Assembly: GCA_030593885.1 (NCBI GenBank)
Contig: JAUVGH010000013.1
Location: forward strand, 1-52,310
Direction: 5' to 3'
DNA from: Methanomassiliicoccales archaeon
Lineage (GTDB): Archaea > Thermoplasmatota > Thermoplasmata > RBG-16-68-12 > SOIM01
Length of the DNA stretch: 52,310 nucleotides
Under the pieces are notes generated by a model. The model was not told the DNA's origin, did no database searches, and saw nothing but the letters and a program-made list of their open reading frames with translations. Position numbers and translations under genes: made by a program. This document shows positions 1 through 7,374 of the stretch, piece by piece. Position 1 is the first letter of the stretch, and every line of letters starts with the position of its first letter.

Positions 1-300
1 GGTTATCATTATGATGCCCTTGACGCCCTTCTTTCCGCAGTTCCTCACTACTTCCAGGGTCTTCTCGGCAGGGACGATGATGACGGCCAGGTCCACCTCA
101 TCTGGGACGTCAAGAATCGATGGATAGGCCGGGATCGAATGAACCTCTTCAGCGTACGGGTTTACCGGGAAAAGCTTGCCTTGGAACTCATAGTCTATCA
201 GATTGTGAAGCAGCTCCCTCCCGATCTTGCCCTTTTTCCTCGAAGCGCCTATGATGGCTATGGACTTCGGATTGAACACAGGAATGAGTCTGCGAAGCAT
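1..300 (-). CDS. ADP-forming acyl-CoA synthetase, N-terminal fragment (runs off window)
   Basis: Read on the minus strand from ATG at 300, this gives 100 codons beginning MLRRLIPVFNPKSIAIIGAS and runs off the left edge. The FNPKSIAIIGAS start followed by a Rossmann-like CoA-binding fold (GKLFPVNPY, DLAVIIVPAE) is the hallmark of the alpha part of NDP-forming acetyl/acyl-CoA synthetases, which in archaea interconvert acyl-CoA + ADP + Pi with acid + ATP. It could also be a stand-alone CoA-binding protein, because the ligase and ATP-grasp parts are not visible. It is divergent from the Had-like dehydrogenase, with a palindromic intergenic region between them. A TATA-like TTTGATAAAC lies about 27 nt upstream of the ATG on this strand, so the transcript is probably leaderless. 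The substrate acid cannot be told; an aromatic or dicarboxylic acid would fit the neighbourhood. Confidence 0.7.
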   Translation of the reverse strand, partial: MLRRLIPVFNPKSIAIIGASRKKGKIGRELLHNLIDYEFQGKLFPVNPYAEEVHSIPAYPSILDVPDEVDLAVIIVPAEKTLEVVRNCGKKGVKGIIMIT

Positions 301-321
301 GAGTGATGAAAGTCGGTTTTT

Positions 322-342
322 GTTTATCAAACTATCTAGTTT
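322..342. promoter_or_regulatory. Overlapping palindromes in divergent promoter region
   Basis: GTTT-ATC-AAAC (322-332) overlaps AAACTA-TC-TAGTTT (329-342), two perfect inverted repeats sharing the central AAAC. They sit between the acyl-CoA synthetase (minus) and the Had-like dehydrogenase (plus) and overlap the likely minus-strand TATA element. That position suits an operator for a dimeric transcription factor. The regulator is not identified. Confidence 0.4.
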
Positions 343-362
343 GGGGGACTGTTGCGGTTAAC

Positions 363-370
363 TCTAAATA
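363..370 (+). promoter_or_regulatory. TATA-like box for the Had-like dehydrogenase
   Basis: An A/T core (TCTAAATA) lies about 40 nt ahead of the TTG start at 408, leaving room for a leader of roughly 15 nt that contains the G-rich sequence at 396-407. The assignment rests only on spacing and composition. Confidence 0.35.
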
Positions 371-407
371 GCCTCCATTCTTTTCCTGTGTCCACGGGGG
401 TGGAAGG

Positions 408-1433
408 TTGAAAGCAGCCGTTTTCTACGAGAAGGGTCAGCCCTTAAAGATAGAGGATGTGGAAGTTCCAGCGATCGAAGATGACGAAGTTCTGGTGAAG
501 GTCGCGGCTTGGGGTCTGTGCAGGACGGACATACATTATCTCCACGGTGTTCCGACGTTCAAGAAGCCGCCGATTATCCTGGGGCACGAGATCAGCGGGA
601 CCGTTGAGAAGGTCGGCGAGAAGGTGGATCATTTCAAGGAGGGCGACGCTGTGTTGATACCTCCTGTTTTCTCTTGCGGTCATTGCACCTGGTGCAGGCA
701 GGGTAGGGGAACGATCTGCACCAACCAGATCATGGTTGGGAATCATCGGGACGGTGGATTCGCCGAGTACGTTTCTGTTCCTGCCGACAGCATTTTCAAT
801 TTACCGTCCAACGTTCCATTGAAAGAGGCCAGTATCATCTCAGATGCCATATCAACGCCCTATCATGCAGTTGTGAACCGGGGGAAGGTGAAGGCCGGCG
901 AGACCGTCGCGATATTCGGTTGCGGTGGCGTCGGACTTTCGGCAGTGCAGATGGCCAGTGTCGTCGGAGCGAGCGTAATCGCGGTCGACATCTTCGACGA
1001 GAAGCTCGAGATGGCGAAAAAACTTGGCGCGTCGGAGACCATCAACGGCAGGAACGAGGAGGATGTGGCCAAGAAGATCAGGAAGATGACCGGCGGAGGC
1101 GCTGACGTTGCCATGGAGGTCATCGGGATCCCCGCCACCATCCAGCAGGCATATGAGGCGGTCAAATGGGGCGGAACCGTCGTGGTCGTCGGTTACACCC
1201 ACAAGGATATCACCATCAACGCTGGCAGGATGATGTTCAGGGAGATCGAGATGAAAGGGTCTCTCGGGTGCGGTCTGCAGGATTTCCCAAAGATAATAGA
1301 GCTCGTGAGCTCAGGCAAGTTGAAGGTCGAGCCACTAGTTACTCACCAATACTCATTGGACCAGATAAACGAAGGTTTTGAGCTCCTGGAAAAGGGCGAT
1401 GCTTCGCTGATTCGTTCGATTGCCATTCCGTAG
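408..1433 (+). CDS. had: Zinc-dependent alcohol dehydrogenase, 6-hydroxycyclohex-1-ene-1-carbonyl-CoA dehydrogenase (Had)-like
   Basis: This is a 341-residue medium-chain dehydrogenase. Catalytic zinc ligands are C38 and H60/E61 (GHEISG). Structural zinc ligands are C90, C93, C96 and C104. The NAD(P)-binding turn is GCGGVGLSAVQ near residue 170. Beyond the general family, it shares with my recollection of Had of the benzoyl-CoA pathway a GVPT-x3-KPP-x3-GHEISG block, the SGRG/QGRG-type zinc loop, a DA(I/V)STP motif before the cofactor domain, and VGYT followed by a conserved GC. Had oxidises 6-hydroxycyclohex-1-ene-1-carbonyl-CoA to the 6-oxo compound with NAD+. The start is TTG at 408 behind a G-rich Shine-Dalgarno-like stretch. 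It converges with the CoA-transferase pair, with only 5 nt between the stops. Another secondary alcohol substrate remains possible, since the assignment comes from remembered motifs. Confidence 0.7.
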   Translation: MKAAVFYEKGQPLKIEDVEVPAIEDDEVLVKVAAWGLCRTDIHYLHGVPTFKKPPIILGHEISGTVEKVGEKVDHFKEGDAVLIPPVFSCGHCTWCRQGRGTICTNQIMVGNHRDGGFAEYVSVPADSIFNLPSNVPLKEASIISDAISTPYHAVVNRGKVKAGETVAIFGCGGVGLSAVQMASVVGASVIAVDIFDEKLEMAKKLGASETINGRNEEDVAKKIRKMTGGGADVAMEVIGIPATIQQAYEAVKWGGTVVVVGYTHKDITINAGRMMFREIEMKGSLGCGLQDFPKIIELVSSGKLKVEPLVTHQYSLDQINEGFELLEKGDASLIRSIAIP

Positions 1434-1438
1434 AGACG

Positions 1439-2185
1439 CTATTGTATGCTGTCCCTCGCGGCACCCATTGGGTCTATTCTCCTCATATGCATCAATTCTT
1501 CCTGAGTGGGCAGAGGGGTCTCACCAACATCACTCGGTATGATGAGATCAAATCCAGTGTTCTCGGTCACCATCTCCACCGTGACCCTTGGATGCAGGGA
1601 CTTGAGTCTCATCTTCTTGTTCTCAAAATCCATCACGCACAGCGGCGTTACCACCATGGACGGTCCGCTGCTCAGGACCTCTTGATCTACGAATCCAGGT
1701 CCACTGATGAAGTCCACCTCTGGCACGAAGATCCTGGTGTTATGTGCCATGGCGTAGATTATGAACCTCCTCGCTCTGGAAAGGAACGGGAGACCTACTG
1801 AACCAGGTCCTCTGAACTTCAATTGTCCCGGCTCACCGATCCCGATAAGATTGCAGTTGCCTTTGGCATCAATCTGGAGCCCTCCGGCGAAGAAGACGTC
1901 GATCTCTGGTCTTGCCTCCAGGTCTATCACGTCAGGCAGTGGATATATACACTCAGCCTTCAGAAGCCTGTCGTCGCAGGACGAATATGGCAGAGGTTCG
2001 AGAACAGGGTTTATGGCCCCGCTCCCCCCGCAGATGAAGGTGAGGTTCGGCGCGTGAGTGAGCTGGGCAACCCGGCTAGCCAGCATGGGCAGTGCGCTGA
2101 ACGCCCCCATAATGACCACTTCCTTGTCCTTGAGACCCCTGGCCAGGGCCGTTACCATCAATTCTCCCTTTGTGACATCTACCAT
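1439..2185 (-). CDS. CoA-transferase subunit B (glutaconate CoA-transferase-like, family I)
   Basis: This 248-residue protein resembles the beta subunit of glutaconate CoA-transferase and related 3-oxoacid CoA-transferases. It has MVTALARGLKDKEVVIMGAF at the start, the GSGAINPV region, and the late DFENKKMRLKSLHP and TGFDLI segments typical of these subunits. With its partner it should move CoA between a carboxylic acid and an acyl-CoA through a glutamyl-CoA intermediate. The start codon overlaps the end of the upstream subunit A gene by 7 nt, so the two are translationally coupled. The acid substrate is unknown; a dicarboxylate or aromatic acid is an inference from context. Confidence 0.8.
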   Translation of the reverse strand: MVDVTKGELMVTALARGLKDKEVVIMGAFSALPMLASRVAQLTHAPNLTFICGGSGAINPVLEPLPYSSCDDRLLKAECIYPLPDVIDLEARPEIDVFFAGGLQIDAKGNCNLIGIGEPGQLKFRGPGSVGLPFLSRARRFIIYAMAHNTRIFVPEVDFISGPGFVDQEVLSSGPSMVVTPLCVMDFENKKMRLKSLHPRVTVEMVTENTGFDLIIPSDVGETPLPTQEELMHMRRIDPMGAARDSIQ

Positions 2186-3075
2186 GGGATATCACGCTCC
2201 ATGAGCTGGGTGGCCTTCTCCCGACCTCCGATCACCTCGAGATAATCCTCGTTCGTCTTGGTTCCGTACACATATTTGTCAAGATATACCGAGAAATCCT
2301 CCTTGCTGGCCTTCAGGTACTCCATCAAGTGGTCCTCGTCGTAGGTGTAGTACTTGTGGGAAGCCGTTGGATGGCAGCCAAATGGGGCGTCAATGACCGC
2401 GTCCACCAGCATGCCAGGCACGTCTATCCTGTTCGACTTCTGCAGAATGTACTCGTTGGGGACGACCTCCTCCACCTGAAGTATGACCTTGTCGCTGGCC
2501 TTTATCATGTCGAAATCGGTGAACTTGCTGCCCTCGAAGATCGCATTCCCATACGCATCCGCCTTCTGACAATGCACGATCGACACATCCGGCTGGACCG
2601 ATCTCACACAGAGAACATCCTCCCCGGTGAAAGGGTCCTTTGTGACCTTGTAATCCTCCTGGTTCAACTTGGGCACCGATGTCGTTTCCAGACCCTTCGG
2701 CAATGGATGGAAAGGAAGGGAACTGGCTCCGCCTCTCAACGAATATACAGAGAACGCCTCGTCACATTCCCTCACTTTCAGCTGCCCGCTCTCCGCGAAC
2801 TTCCTGAAGTTCAGTGCCAGTCCAAGGTGTTCGAATCCAACGTATGAACAGTAGATCTCCTCGACCAATCCCGCCCCTATCAGCATGTCTGCGTTCGTGC
2901 ATGCAGAGGGGCTCGTGACCAACCTCTTGATGCGCTTCTTCTGCCTGATTATCTCCCTGATGACCGCCATGGCGTTGTTGTGCATGTGCATCCCGCCGAC
3001 GCCCAGAACGCAACCATCCTGGACGTACCTATCAACTGCTTCGCCAACCTCAATGACCTTCTCTTCCCGAGCCAT
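2179..3075 (-). CDS. CoA-transferase subunit A (glutaconate CoA-transferase-like)
   Basis: A 298-residue alpha subunit partner. VGEAVDRYVQDGCVLGVGGM at the N-terminus forms the family's first strand and glycine loop. RSVQPDVSIVHCQKADAYGN is the recognised VQPD...Q.AD.YGN block, followed by APFGCHPTA. The start at 3075 has a strong GGGAGGA ribosome site and a TATA-like CCTTTATTAAACG about 25 nt further upstream. It is divergent from the SDR/thiolase/DUF35 operon, with both promoters inside 84 nt. A second, different A/B pair lies at 32988-34741, so the organism keeps at least two such transferases in this region. Confidence 0.82.
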   Translation of the reverse strand: MAREEKVIEVGEAVDRYVQDGCVLGVGGMHMHNNAMAVIREIIRQKKRIKRLVTSPSACTNADMLIGAGLVEEIYCSYVGFEHLGLALNFRKFAESGQLKVRECDEAFSVYSLRGGASSLPFHPLPKGLETTSVPKLNQEDYKVTKDPFTGEDVLCVRSVQPDVSIVHCQKADAYGNAIFEGSKFTDFDMIKASDKVILQVEEVVPNEYILQKSNRIDVPGMLVDAVIDAPFGCHPTASHKYYTYDEDHLMEYLKASKEDFSVYLDKYVYGTKTNEDYLEVIGGREKATQLMERDIPW

Positions 3076-3093
3076 TTCCTCCCACTCCTCAAA

Positions 3094-3139
3094 ACGTTTA
3101 ATAAAGGTAGCGCATTATCAATGACTGTCTATTAAAATT
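3094..3139. promoter_or_regulatory. Divergent promoter pair
   Basis: On the minus strand CCTTTATTAAACGT (3107-3094) lies about 25 nt before the subunit A ATG. On the plus strand CTATTAAAATT (3129-3139) lies about 25 nt before the SDR ATG at 3159. Both have archaeal TATA spacing with very short leaders. The two transcription units could be co-regulated from this 84-nt interval. Confidence 0.5.
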
Positions 3140-3158
3140 GTAGGGTTAGGGGGTAGGA

Positions 3159-3902
3159 ATGGAGCTAGAGAACAAGAACGCTATAGTGACAGGAGGCAGC
3201 GTCGGTTTGGGTGCTGCCATTGCCATTGGCCTTGCAAAGGAGGGAGCTAACGTTGCGCTCAACTTCAGGAAGCACGACACCGAGGCAAAGCAGGTGGCGG
3301 AAGAGATCGTGAAGATGGGTCGGAAGGGGCTCGTGGTGCAGGCGGACGTTTCCAACTTCGACGACGCTCAGAAGATGGTGCAGCAAGTCGTCAAGGAGTT
3401 CGGAGGCCTGGACATTCTGGTCTGCAACGCTGGGATCAATTGGGACGGCGTCATATGGAAGATGACCGAGGAACAGTGGGACAGGGTCATGGAGGTCAAT
3501 CTCAAAGGTTACTTCAACTACATCAGGGCGGCCACACCCATATTCAAGGAGCAGGGACACGGAAAGATCGTGAACATAACATCCATCAACGGTCTTAGGG
3601 GGAAGTTCGGGCAGACGAATTATTCCGCATCCAAAGGCGGTATCATTGCTCTCACCAAGGCGCTGGCAAAGGAAATGGGCAGGTCCAATGTGAACGTCAA
3701 CGCGGTCGCTCCGGGCATGATCGCGACGGAGATGATGCTCAAGATCCCAGAGAAGTACATGCAGATCGCAAAGGACGAGACCGTGTTCGGAAGGATCGGC
3801 GATCCAGAGGACGTCTCCAATGTTGTTAATTTCCTGTGCAGCGAGAAATCCAGACACATCACTGGCGGAGTGATCAAGGTCGATGGCGGTCAGTACATCT
3901 AG
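3159..3902 (+). CDS. SDR-family 3-hydroxyacyl-CoA dehydrogenase / 3-oxoacyl reductase
   Basis: A 247-residue classical short-chain dehydrogenase. It has the cofactor motif TGGSVGLGAAIA near residue 12, NAG at about 90, and catalytic Ser plus YSASK around 155-160. It ends in the usual GGVIKVDGGQYI. The family oxidises or reduces beta-hydroxy/beta-keto acyl thioesters. As first gene of an operon with thiolase and DUF35, it most likely forms the beta-keto acyl-CoA that the thiolase cleaves. BadH (2-hydroxycyclohexanecarboxyl-CoA dehydrogenase) and BbsCD are SDRs of this general type, so an alicyclic or aryl-substituted substrate is possible but not shown. A ribosome site (GGGGGTAGG) precedes the ATG. 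Confidence 0.8.
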   Translation: MELENKNAIVTGGSVGLGAAIAIGLAKEGANVALNFRKHDTEAKQVAEEIVKMGRKGLVVQADVSNFDDAQKMVQQVVKEFGGLDILVCNAGINWDGVIWKMTEEQWDRVMEVNLKGYFNYIRAATPIFKEQGHGKIVNITSINGLRGKFGQTNYSASKGGIIALTKALAKEMGRSNVNVNAVAPGMIATEMMLKIPEKYMQIAKDETVFGRIGDPEDVSNVVNFLCSEKSRHITGGVIKVDGGQYI

Positions 3903-3911
3903 GTGGTTATT

Positions 3912-5060
3912 ATGAAGGTTGGAGTTGTTGGAATAGGACACGGGAAGTTCGGAAGGAGAGAGGACAACACCGTTCAGGAGCTCGCGTTCGAGCCCTTCAG
4001 GGATGCTCTGGAAGATTCGGGCCTTTCCAAGGATGATATAAAGGCGACAATAATCGGATCATCACCAGAGTATCACAAACAGAGGTCTATTGCGGGTGTA
4101 GTTGCAGAGTATCTAGGTGTGAACCCGCAGATGACATTTCTGGTTGAAGCTGCCTGCGCATCAAGCAGCGCGGCTCTTCACAGCGCCGTAGCCTACATCA
4201 AGTCTGGCATGTACGACATCGTGGCCGTTCTGGGACTGCAGAAGATGACCGAGCTCACGACACCCGAGATACTGGCTCTGATGGGAAGGGTCGGAGATGT
4301 TCAGTGGGAATCGGTGTTCGGCACAACATTCCCCGGATACTACGCGATGTACGCGAGGAGACACATGTACGATTATGGGACGACAGAGGAGCACATGGCC
4401 ATGGTGGCCGTGAAGAATCACTTCCACGGGGTGGACAATCCGAACGCCATGTTCCAGAAGGAGGTCGTGCTGGAGAAGGTATTGGGGTCCAGGCCCGTTG
4501 CATCCCCGTTGAAGCTGTACGACTGCTGCGGGAACGCCGATGGGGCTGCATGTTTGATAATTGCCGGCGAGGAAAAGGCCAAGAAGATCAGCGACACACC
4601 GGTCTGGCTGAAGGGAATGGGAGCTGCAAGTGCGTCCATGTCCGTTCTCAGAAGGGAGAAGTTGAACACGATACCAAGCGCAGTGGAAGCATCAAAACAA
4701 GCCTACAAACAGGCCGGGATCGGACCCAAGGACCTGAGCCTCGCAGAGGTGCACGATTGCTTTACGATTGCCGAGATCATCGCATACGAGGACCTGGGAC
4801 TGGCAAAGAAAGGAGAGGGTTCCAAGCTCATAGAAGAAGGTCAGACCTACAAGGACGGTGATATGCCGGTGAATGTGGACGGAGGTCTCAAAGCCAAGGG
4901 CCATCCGGTTGGGGCCACTGGCGCATCCATGGCCGTAGAGGCGGTCAAGCAGATCAGGGGTGAGGCCGGTAAGAGGCAGGTGGACGGTGCTGAATACGCT
5001 CTGATGCACAACGTCGGAGGGATCGGACAGTACTGCTTCGTCAATATATTCTCGAGGTGA
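3912..5060 (+). CDS. Thiolase family protein (acetyl-CoA acetyltransferase / SCP-x-like)
   Basis: A 382-residue thiolase of the archaeal, non-FadA lineage. The nucleophile is C82 in VEAACASSSAAL, with HDCF near 285 and GHPVGATGA near 340 supplying the remaining active-site residues. ATG at 3912 is preferred over GTG at 3903 because AGGTGG lies just before it. The gene starts 9 nt after the SDR stop. It is followed with a short overlap region by a DUF35 gene, the standard archaeal pairing in which the zinc-ribbon/OB protein binds the thiolase. The same pairing occurs in BbsBA, which cleaves benzoylsuccinyl-CoA, so the substrate may be larger than acetoacetyl-CoA. Confidence 0.82.
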   Translation: MKVGVVGIGHGKFGRREDNTVQELAFEPFRDALEDSGLSKDDIKATIIGSSPEYHKQRSIAGVVAEYLGVNPQMTFLVEAACASSSAALHSAVAYIKSGMYDIVAVLGLQKMTELTTPEILALMGRVGDVQWESVFGTTFPGYYAMYARRHMYDYGTTEEHMAMVAVKNHFHGVDNPNAMFQKEVVLEKVLGSRPVASPLKLYDCCGNADGAACLIIAGEEKAKKISDTPVWLKGMGAASASMSVLRREKLNTIPSAVEASKQAYKQAGIGPKDLSLAEVHDCFTIAEIIAYEDLGLAKKGEGSKLIEEGQTYKDGDMPVNVDGGLKAKGHPVGATGASMAVEAVKQIRGEAGKRQVDGAEYALMHNVGGIGQYCFVNIFSR

Positions 5061-5065
5061 TAGGC

Positions 5066-5464
5066 ATGGAATTAGGAAAGATCAGTTTTGTACCCCCTTC
5101 GAAGATCAAGGAATACCTGACATATCTGGAAGATGGTAAGATCGCCGGCACTAAATGCAAGACATGCGGGAAACTGCATTTGCCGCCAAGAGCGGATTGC
5201 GATGACTGCATGTCCGACGATATGGTGTGGATGGTCCAGGAACCCAAGGGCCAGATCGTCACCTACACAACTATCCACATCGGTCCAACTGGCTTCGAGG
5301 ACGTGGTCCCCTACACGATCTGCATGGTGGAACTGGAGGGAGGCGGAAGGCTCCTCGGCTGGCTGGACGAGGCGAAGGAAGAGGACATCACTGTAGGTCA
5401 GGATGTCAGTATCAATTTGAAAGAATTTGAGGGTGACAGAATTATATATGCCGTCCGTTTGTAG
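5066..5464 (+). CDS. DUF35 zinc-ribbon/OB-fold thiolase partner
   Basis: A 132-residue Zn-ribbon plus OB-fold protein. The ribbon is C-x2-C ... C-x2-C (TKCKTCGK and DCDDCMSD), followed by the OB strand block GQIVTYTTIH and a typical late GGRLLGW. DUF35 proteins shuttle or position acyl-CoA intermediates for thiolase and HMG-CoA synthase in archaea and accompany the thiolase in the Bbs pathway. The ATG at 5066 is chosen because GAGGTGAT, overlapping the thiolase stop, is 6-7 nt upstream; a GTG at 5057 is the alternative. It is last in the SDR/thiolase/DUF35 set. Confidence 0.85.
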   Translation: MELGKISFVPPSKIKEYLTYLEDGKIAGTKCKTCGKLHLPPRADCDDCMSDDMVWMVQEPKGQIVTYTTIHIGPTGFEDVVPYTICMVELEGGGRLLGWLDEAKEEDITVGQDVSINLKEFEGDRIIYAVRL

Positions 5465-5482
5465 TGCCATACTGCCTGTGAG

Positions 5483-6655
5483 GTGCTCGGACTGGCTGAA
5501 TACGGTCTCATCTACTCCGATGGCTTGCTGAAATACGATTTTGGCTCCTTTCATCCCTTGAACCAGCTGAGGATGAAGTTGGCTTTTGAACTGATCAAGG
5601 ATTTTGGACTGGTGGACAGGCCGCATGTGAAGGTGGTCCAGCCGACCATGGCGAGCGAGGAAGAAGTTCTCCTGGCCCATGATGAGGAATACGTCAGCGT
5701 CGTCAAGGACCTCTCGTCCGGTGTACATCATCCCGATTCTTTCCGATACGGCTTTGGACTTGGGGACAACCCTGTCTTCAAGGGCATGCACGAGGCTTCA
5801 TTGCTGCACTTGGGAGGCACGCTCAAGGCCTGTGATATGGTACAGAACGGTGATGTCCAGCATGTCTTCTCCATGGGGGGCGGGTTCCATCATGCGCTGA
5901 GGAAAAGGGCATCCGGGTTCTGCATCTACAACGATGTCGTGGTCGCCATCAGGCACCTTCAGAAGGAACACTCGGTCAGCAGGATAATGTATGCGGACGT
6001 CGACGCACATCACGCGGACGGCGTTCAGATAGCGCTGTATGATGATCCCAGTGTCATGAACTTCTCCATACACGAGAGTGGGAAGTTCCTCTATCCAGGC
6101 ACCGGTCACTCTGATGAAATCGGTGAGGGCGAGGGAAGGGGGTACACGTGCAATCTTCCCCTGCGGCCAGATACCCATGATGAATCGTTCATGAAGGCCT
6201 TCGAAGAGATATTTCCACCATTGGCACGTGCCTTCAAACCGGACATCCTGCTGACACAGTTCGGGGTGGACATGCACTTCGACGATTCCCTCAGCCACAT
6301 CAATCTGACAACAAAATCCTATGACATGGTAGCACGGACCTTCCACAAGGTTGCCCACGATGTATGTGACGGCCGCTGGGTCTGTTTGGGAGGGGGAGGC
6401 TATTCATCTCGGTCGGTCTCAAGAATATGGACCATTCTTTTCGCAAGGATGATAGAGGCGAATCCGCCGACATACCTTTCCGAACGCTGGAGAAACCTCT
6501 ACAGGAAGATCGCAAAGGAGGACCCGGGCGAGGAGCTTTTCGATGATCCCACGCTCTTCGGAGCTGAAGACGCGGTCGTCGTCTCCGAAACCAGGAAGGC
6601 GATTGAGAGGGCCAGGAGAGTTGTGTCGGCTCTTGAGGAAAAGGGGGCAGAATGA
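5483..6655 (+). CDS. Histone deacetylase / AcuC-type lysine deacetylase
   Basis: A 390-residue class I/II HDAC-fold protein with the whole catalytic set. It has the H136-H137 pair in GGGFHHA, zinc ligands D174 and H176 in DVDAHHADG and D263 in GVDMH, and Y307 in the GGGGY loop. It should remove acyl groups from lysine. Bacterial relatives (AcuC; LdaA of Rhodopseudomonas) reactivate acetylated acyl-CoA synthetases, which would fit this catabolic region; archaeal members may also act on chromatin proteins or small amines. The start is GTG at 5483 with weak ribosome-site support. The 3' end overlaps the ABC ATPase by 4 nt (ATGA), so it is cotranscribed with the transporter, an unusual combination. 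Confidence 0.85.
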   Translation: MLGLAEYGLIYSDGLLKYDFGSFHPLNQLRMKLAFELIKDFGLVDRPHVKVVQPTMASEEEVLLAHDEEYVSVVKDLSSGVHHPDSFRYGFGLGDNPVFKGMHEASLLHLGGTLKACDMVQNGDVQHVFSMGGGFHHALRKRASGFCIYNDVVVAIRHLQKEHSVSRIMYADVDAHHADGVQIALYDDPSVMNFSIHESGKFLYPGTGHSDEIGEGEGRGYTCNLPLRPDTHDESFMKAFEEIFPPLARAFKPDILLTQFGVDMHFDDSLSHINLTTKSYDMVARTFHKVAHDVCDGRWVCLGGGGYSSRSVSRIWTILFARMIEANPPTYLSERWRNLYRKIAKEDPGEELFDDPTLFGAEDAVVVSETRKAIERARRVVSALEEKGAE

Positions 6656-7374
6656 AGAACGTTGTCGTCACCAGGGACCTGGTCAAGAAGTTCGGAGATC
6701 TGACTGCCGTTGATGACCTGAACCTTGAGATACCAAAGGGCGAGATATTCGGGTTCATCGGACCCAATGGTTCCGGCAAGACCACCGCAATAAAGATTCT
6801 CTGCGGGCTACTGAAACCCACTTCCGGCGAATCGTACGTCCTCGGAAAGAAGATCCCCAATACCAGCATCTTTCCAAGAATTGGCTACATGCCCCAGGAA
6901 ACCGCTCTCTATCTGGACCTGACCGTCAGGCAGACGATTCAGTTCTTTGGTGAGATTTACGGATTGTCGAAGGATGCGATTGCCAAGAGGGAGGAGGAGA
7001 TGCTTGATTTCGTCGATCTCAAAGCCAGACGCAACGAGATTGTGGACAATCTGAGCGGTGGGATGAAACACCGCCTGTCCCTCGCAGTGAGCCTCATCCA
7101 TGAACCCGAACTTCTCCTCTTGGACGAGCCGACAGTCGGTGTGGATCCCGAACTCCGGAGTTCTTTCTGGAGTTACTTCAAGGACCTGGCCAGCAAAGGT
7201 GTGACTGTTCTGATAACGACACATTACATGGACGAGGCCAACAGGTGCGACCGGGTCGGGATGATCAGGCTCGGCAAACTGGTGGCTGTCGGCTCACCAG
7301 CGCACATGAAGGAAGAGACCGGACAGTCATCCCTTGAGGACGCCTTTCTCTGGTATCTCAGGGGGGAGAAGTGA
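6652..7374 (+). CDS. ABC transporter ATP-binding protein (ABC-2 exporter type)
   Basis: A 240-residue ATPase. Walker A is GPNGSGKTT (residues 37-45), the signature is LSGGM near 128, Walker B and D-loop are LLLLDEPTVGVDP near 150, and the switch His is in TTHYMDE. It is of the DrrA/NatA/CcmA type that pairs with an ABC-2 membrane protein to export drugs, polysaccharides or lipids. ATGA overlap with the deacetylase upstream and a stop/start overlap with the permease downstream indicate one operon. The cargo is not predictable. Confidence 0.88.
   Translation: MKNVVVTRDLVKKFGDLTAVDDLNLEIPKGEIFGFIGPNGSGKTTAIKILCGLLKPTSGESYVLGKKIPNTSIFPRIGYMPQETALYLDLTVRQTIQFFGEIYGLSKDAIAKREEEMLDFVDLKARRNEIVDNLSGGMKHRLSLAVSLIHEPELLLLDEPTVGVDPELRSSFWSYFKDLASKGVTVLITTHYMDEANRCDRVGMIRLGKLVAVGSPAHMKEETGQSSLEDAFLWYLRGEK

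Noticed and set aside
3165-3941. Long open frame antisense to the SDR gene (258 codons, minus strand)
   Set aside because: It mirrors a strongly conserved SDR, gives a composition unlike real proteins here and has no ribosome site. The same reasoning removes long antisense frames at 5072-5791, 16061-16855 and 25983-26717.
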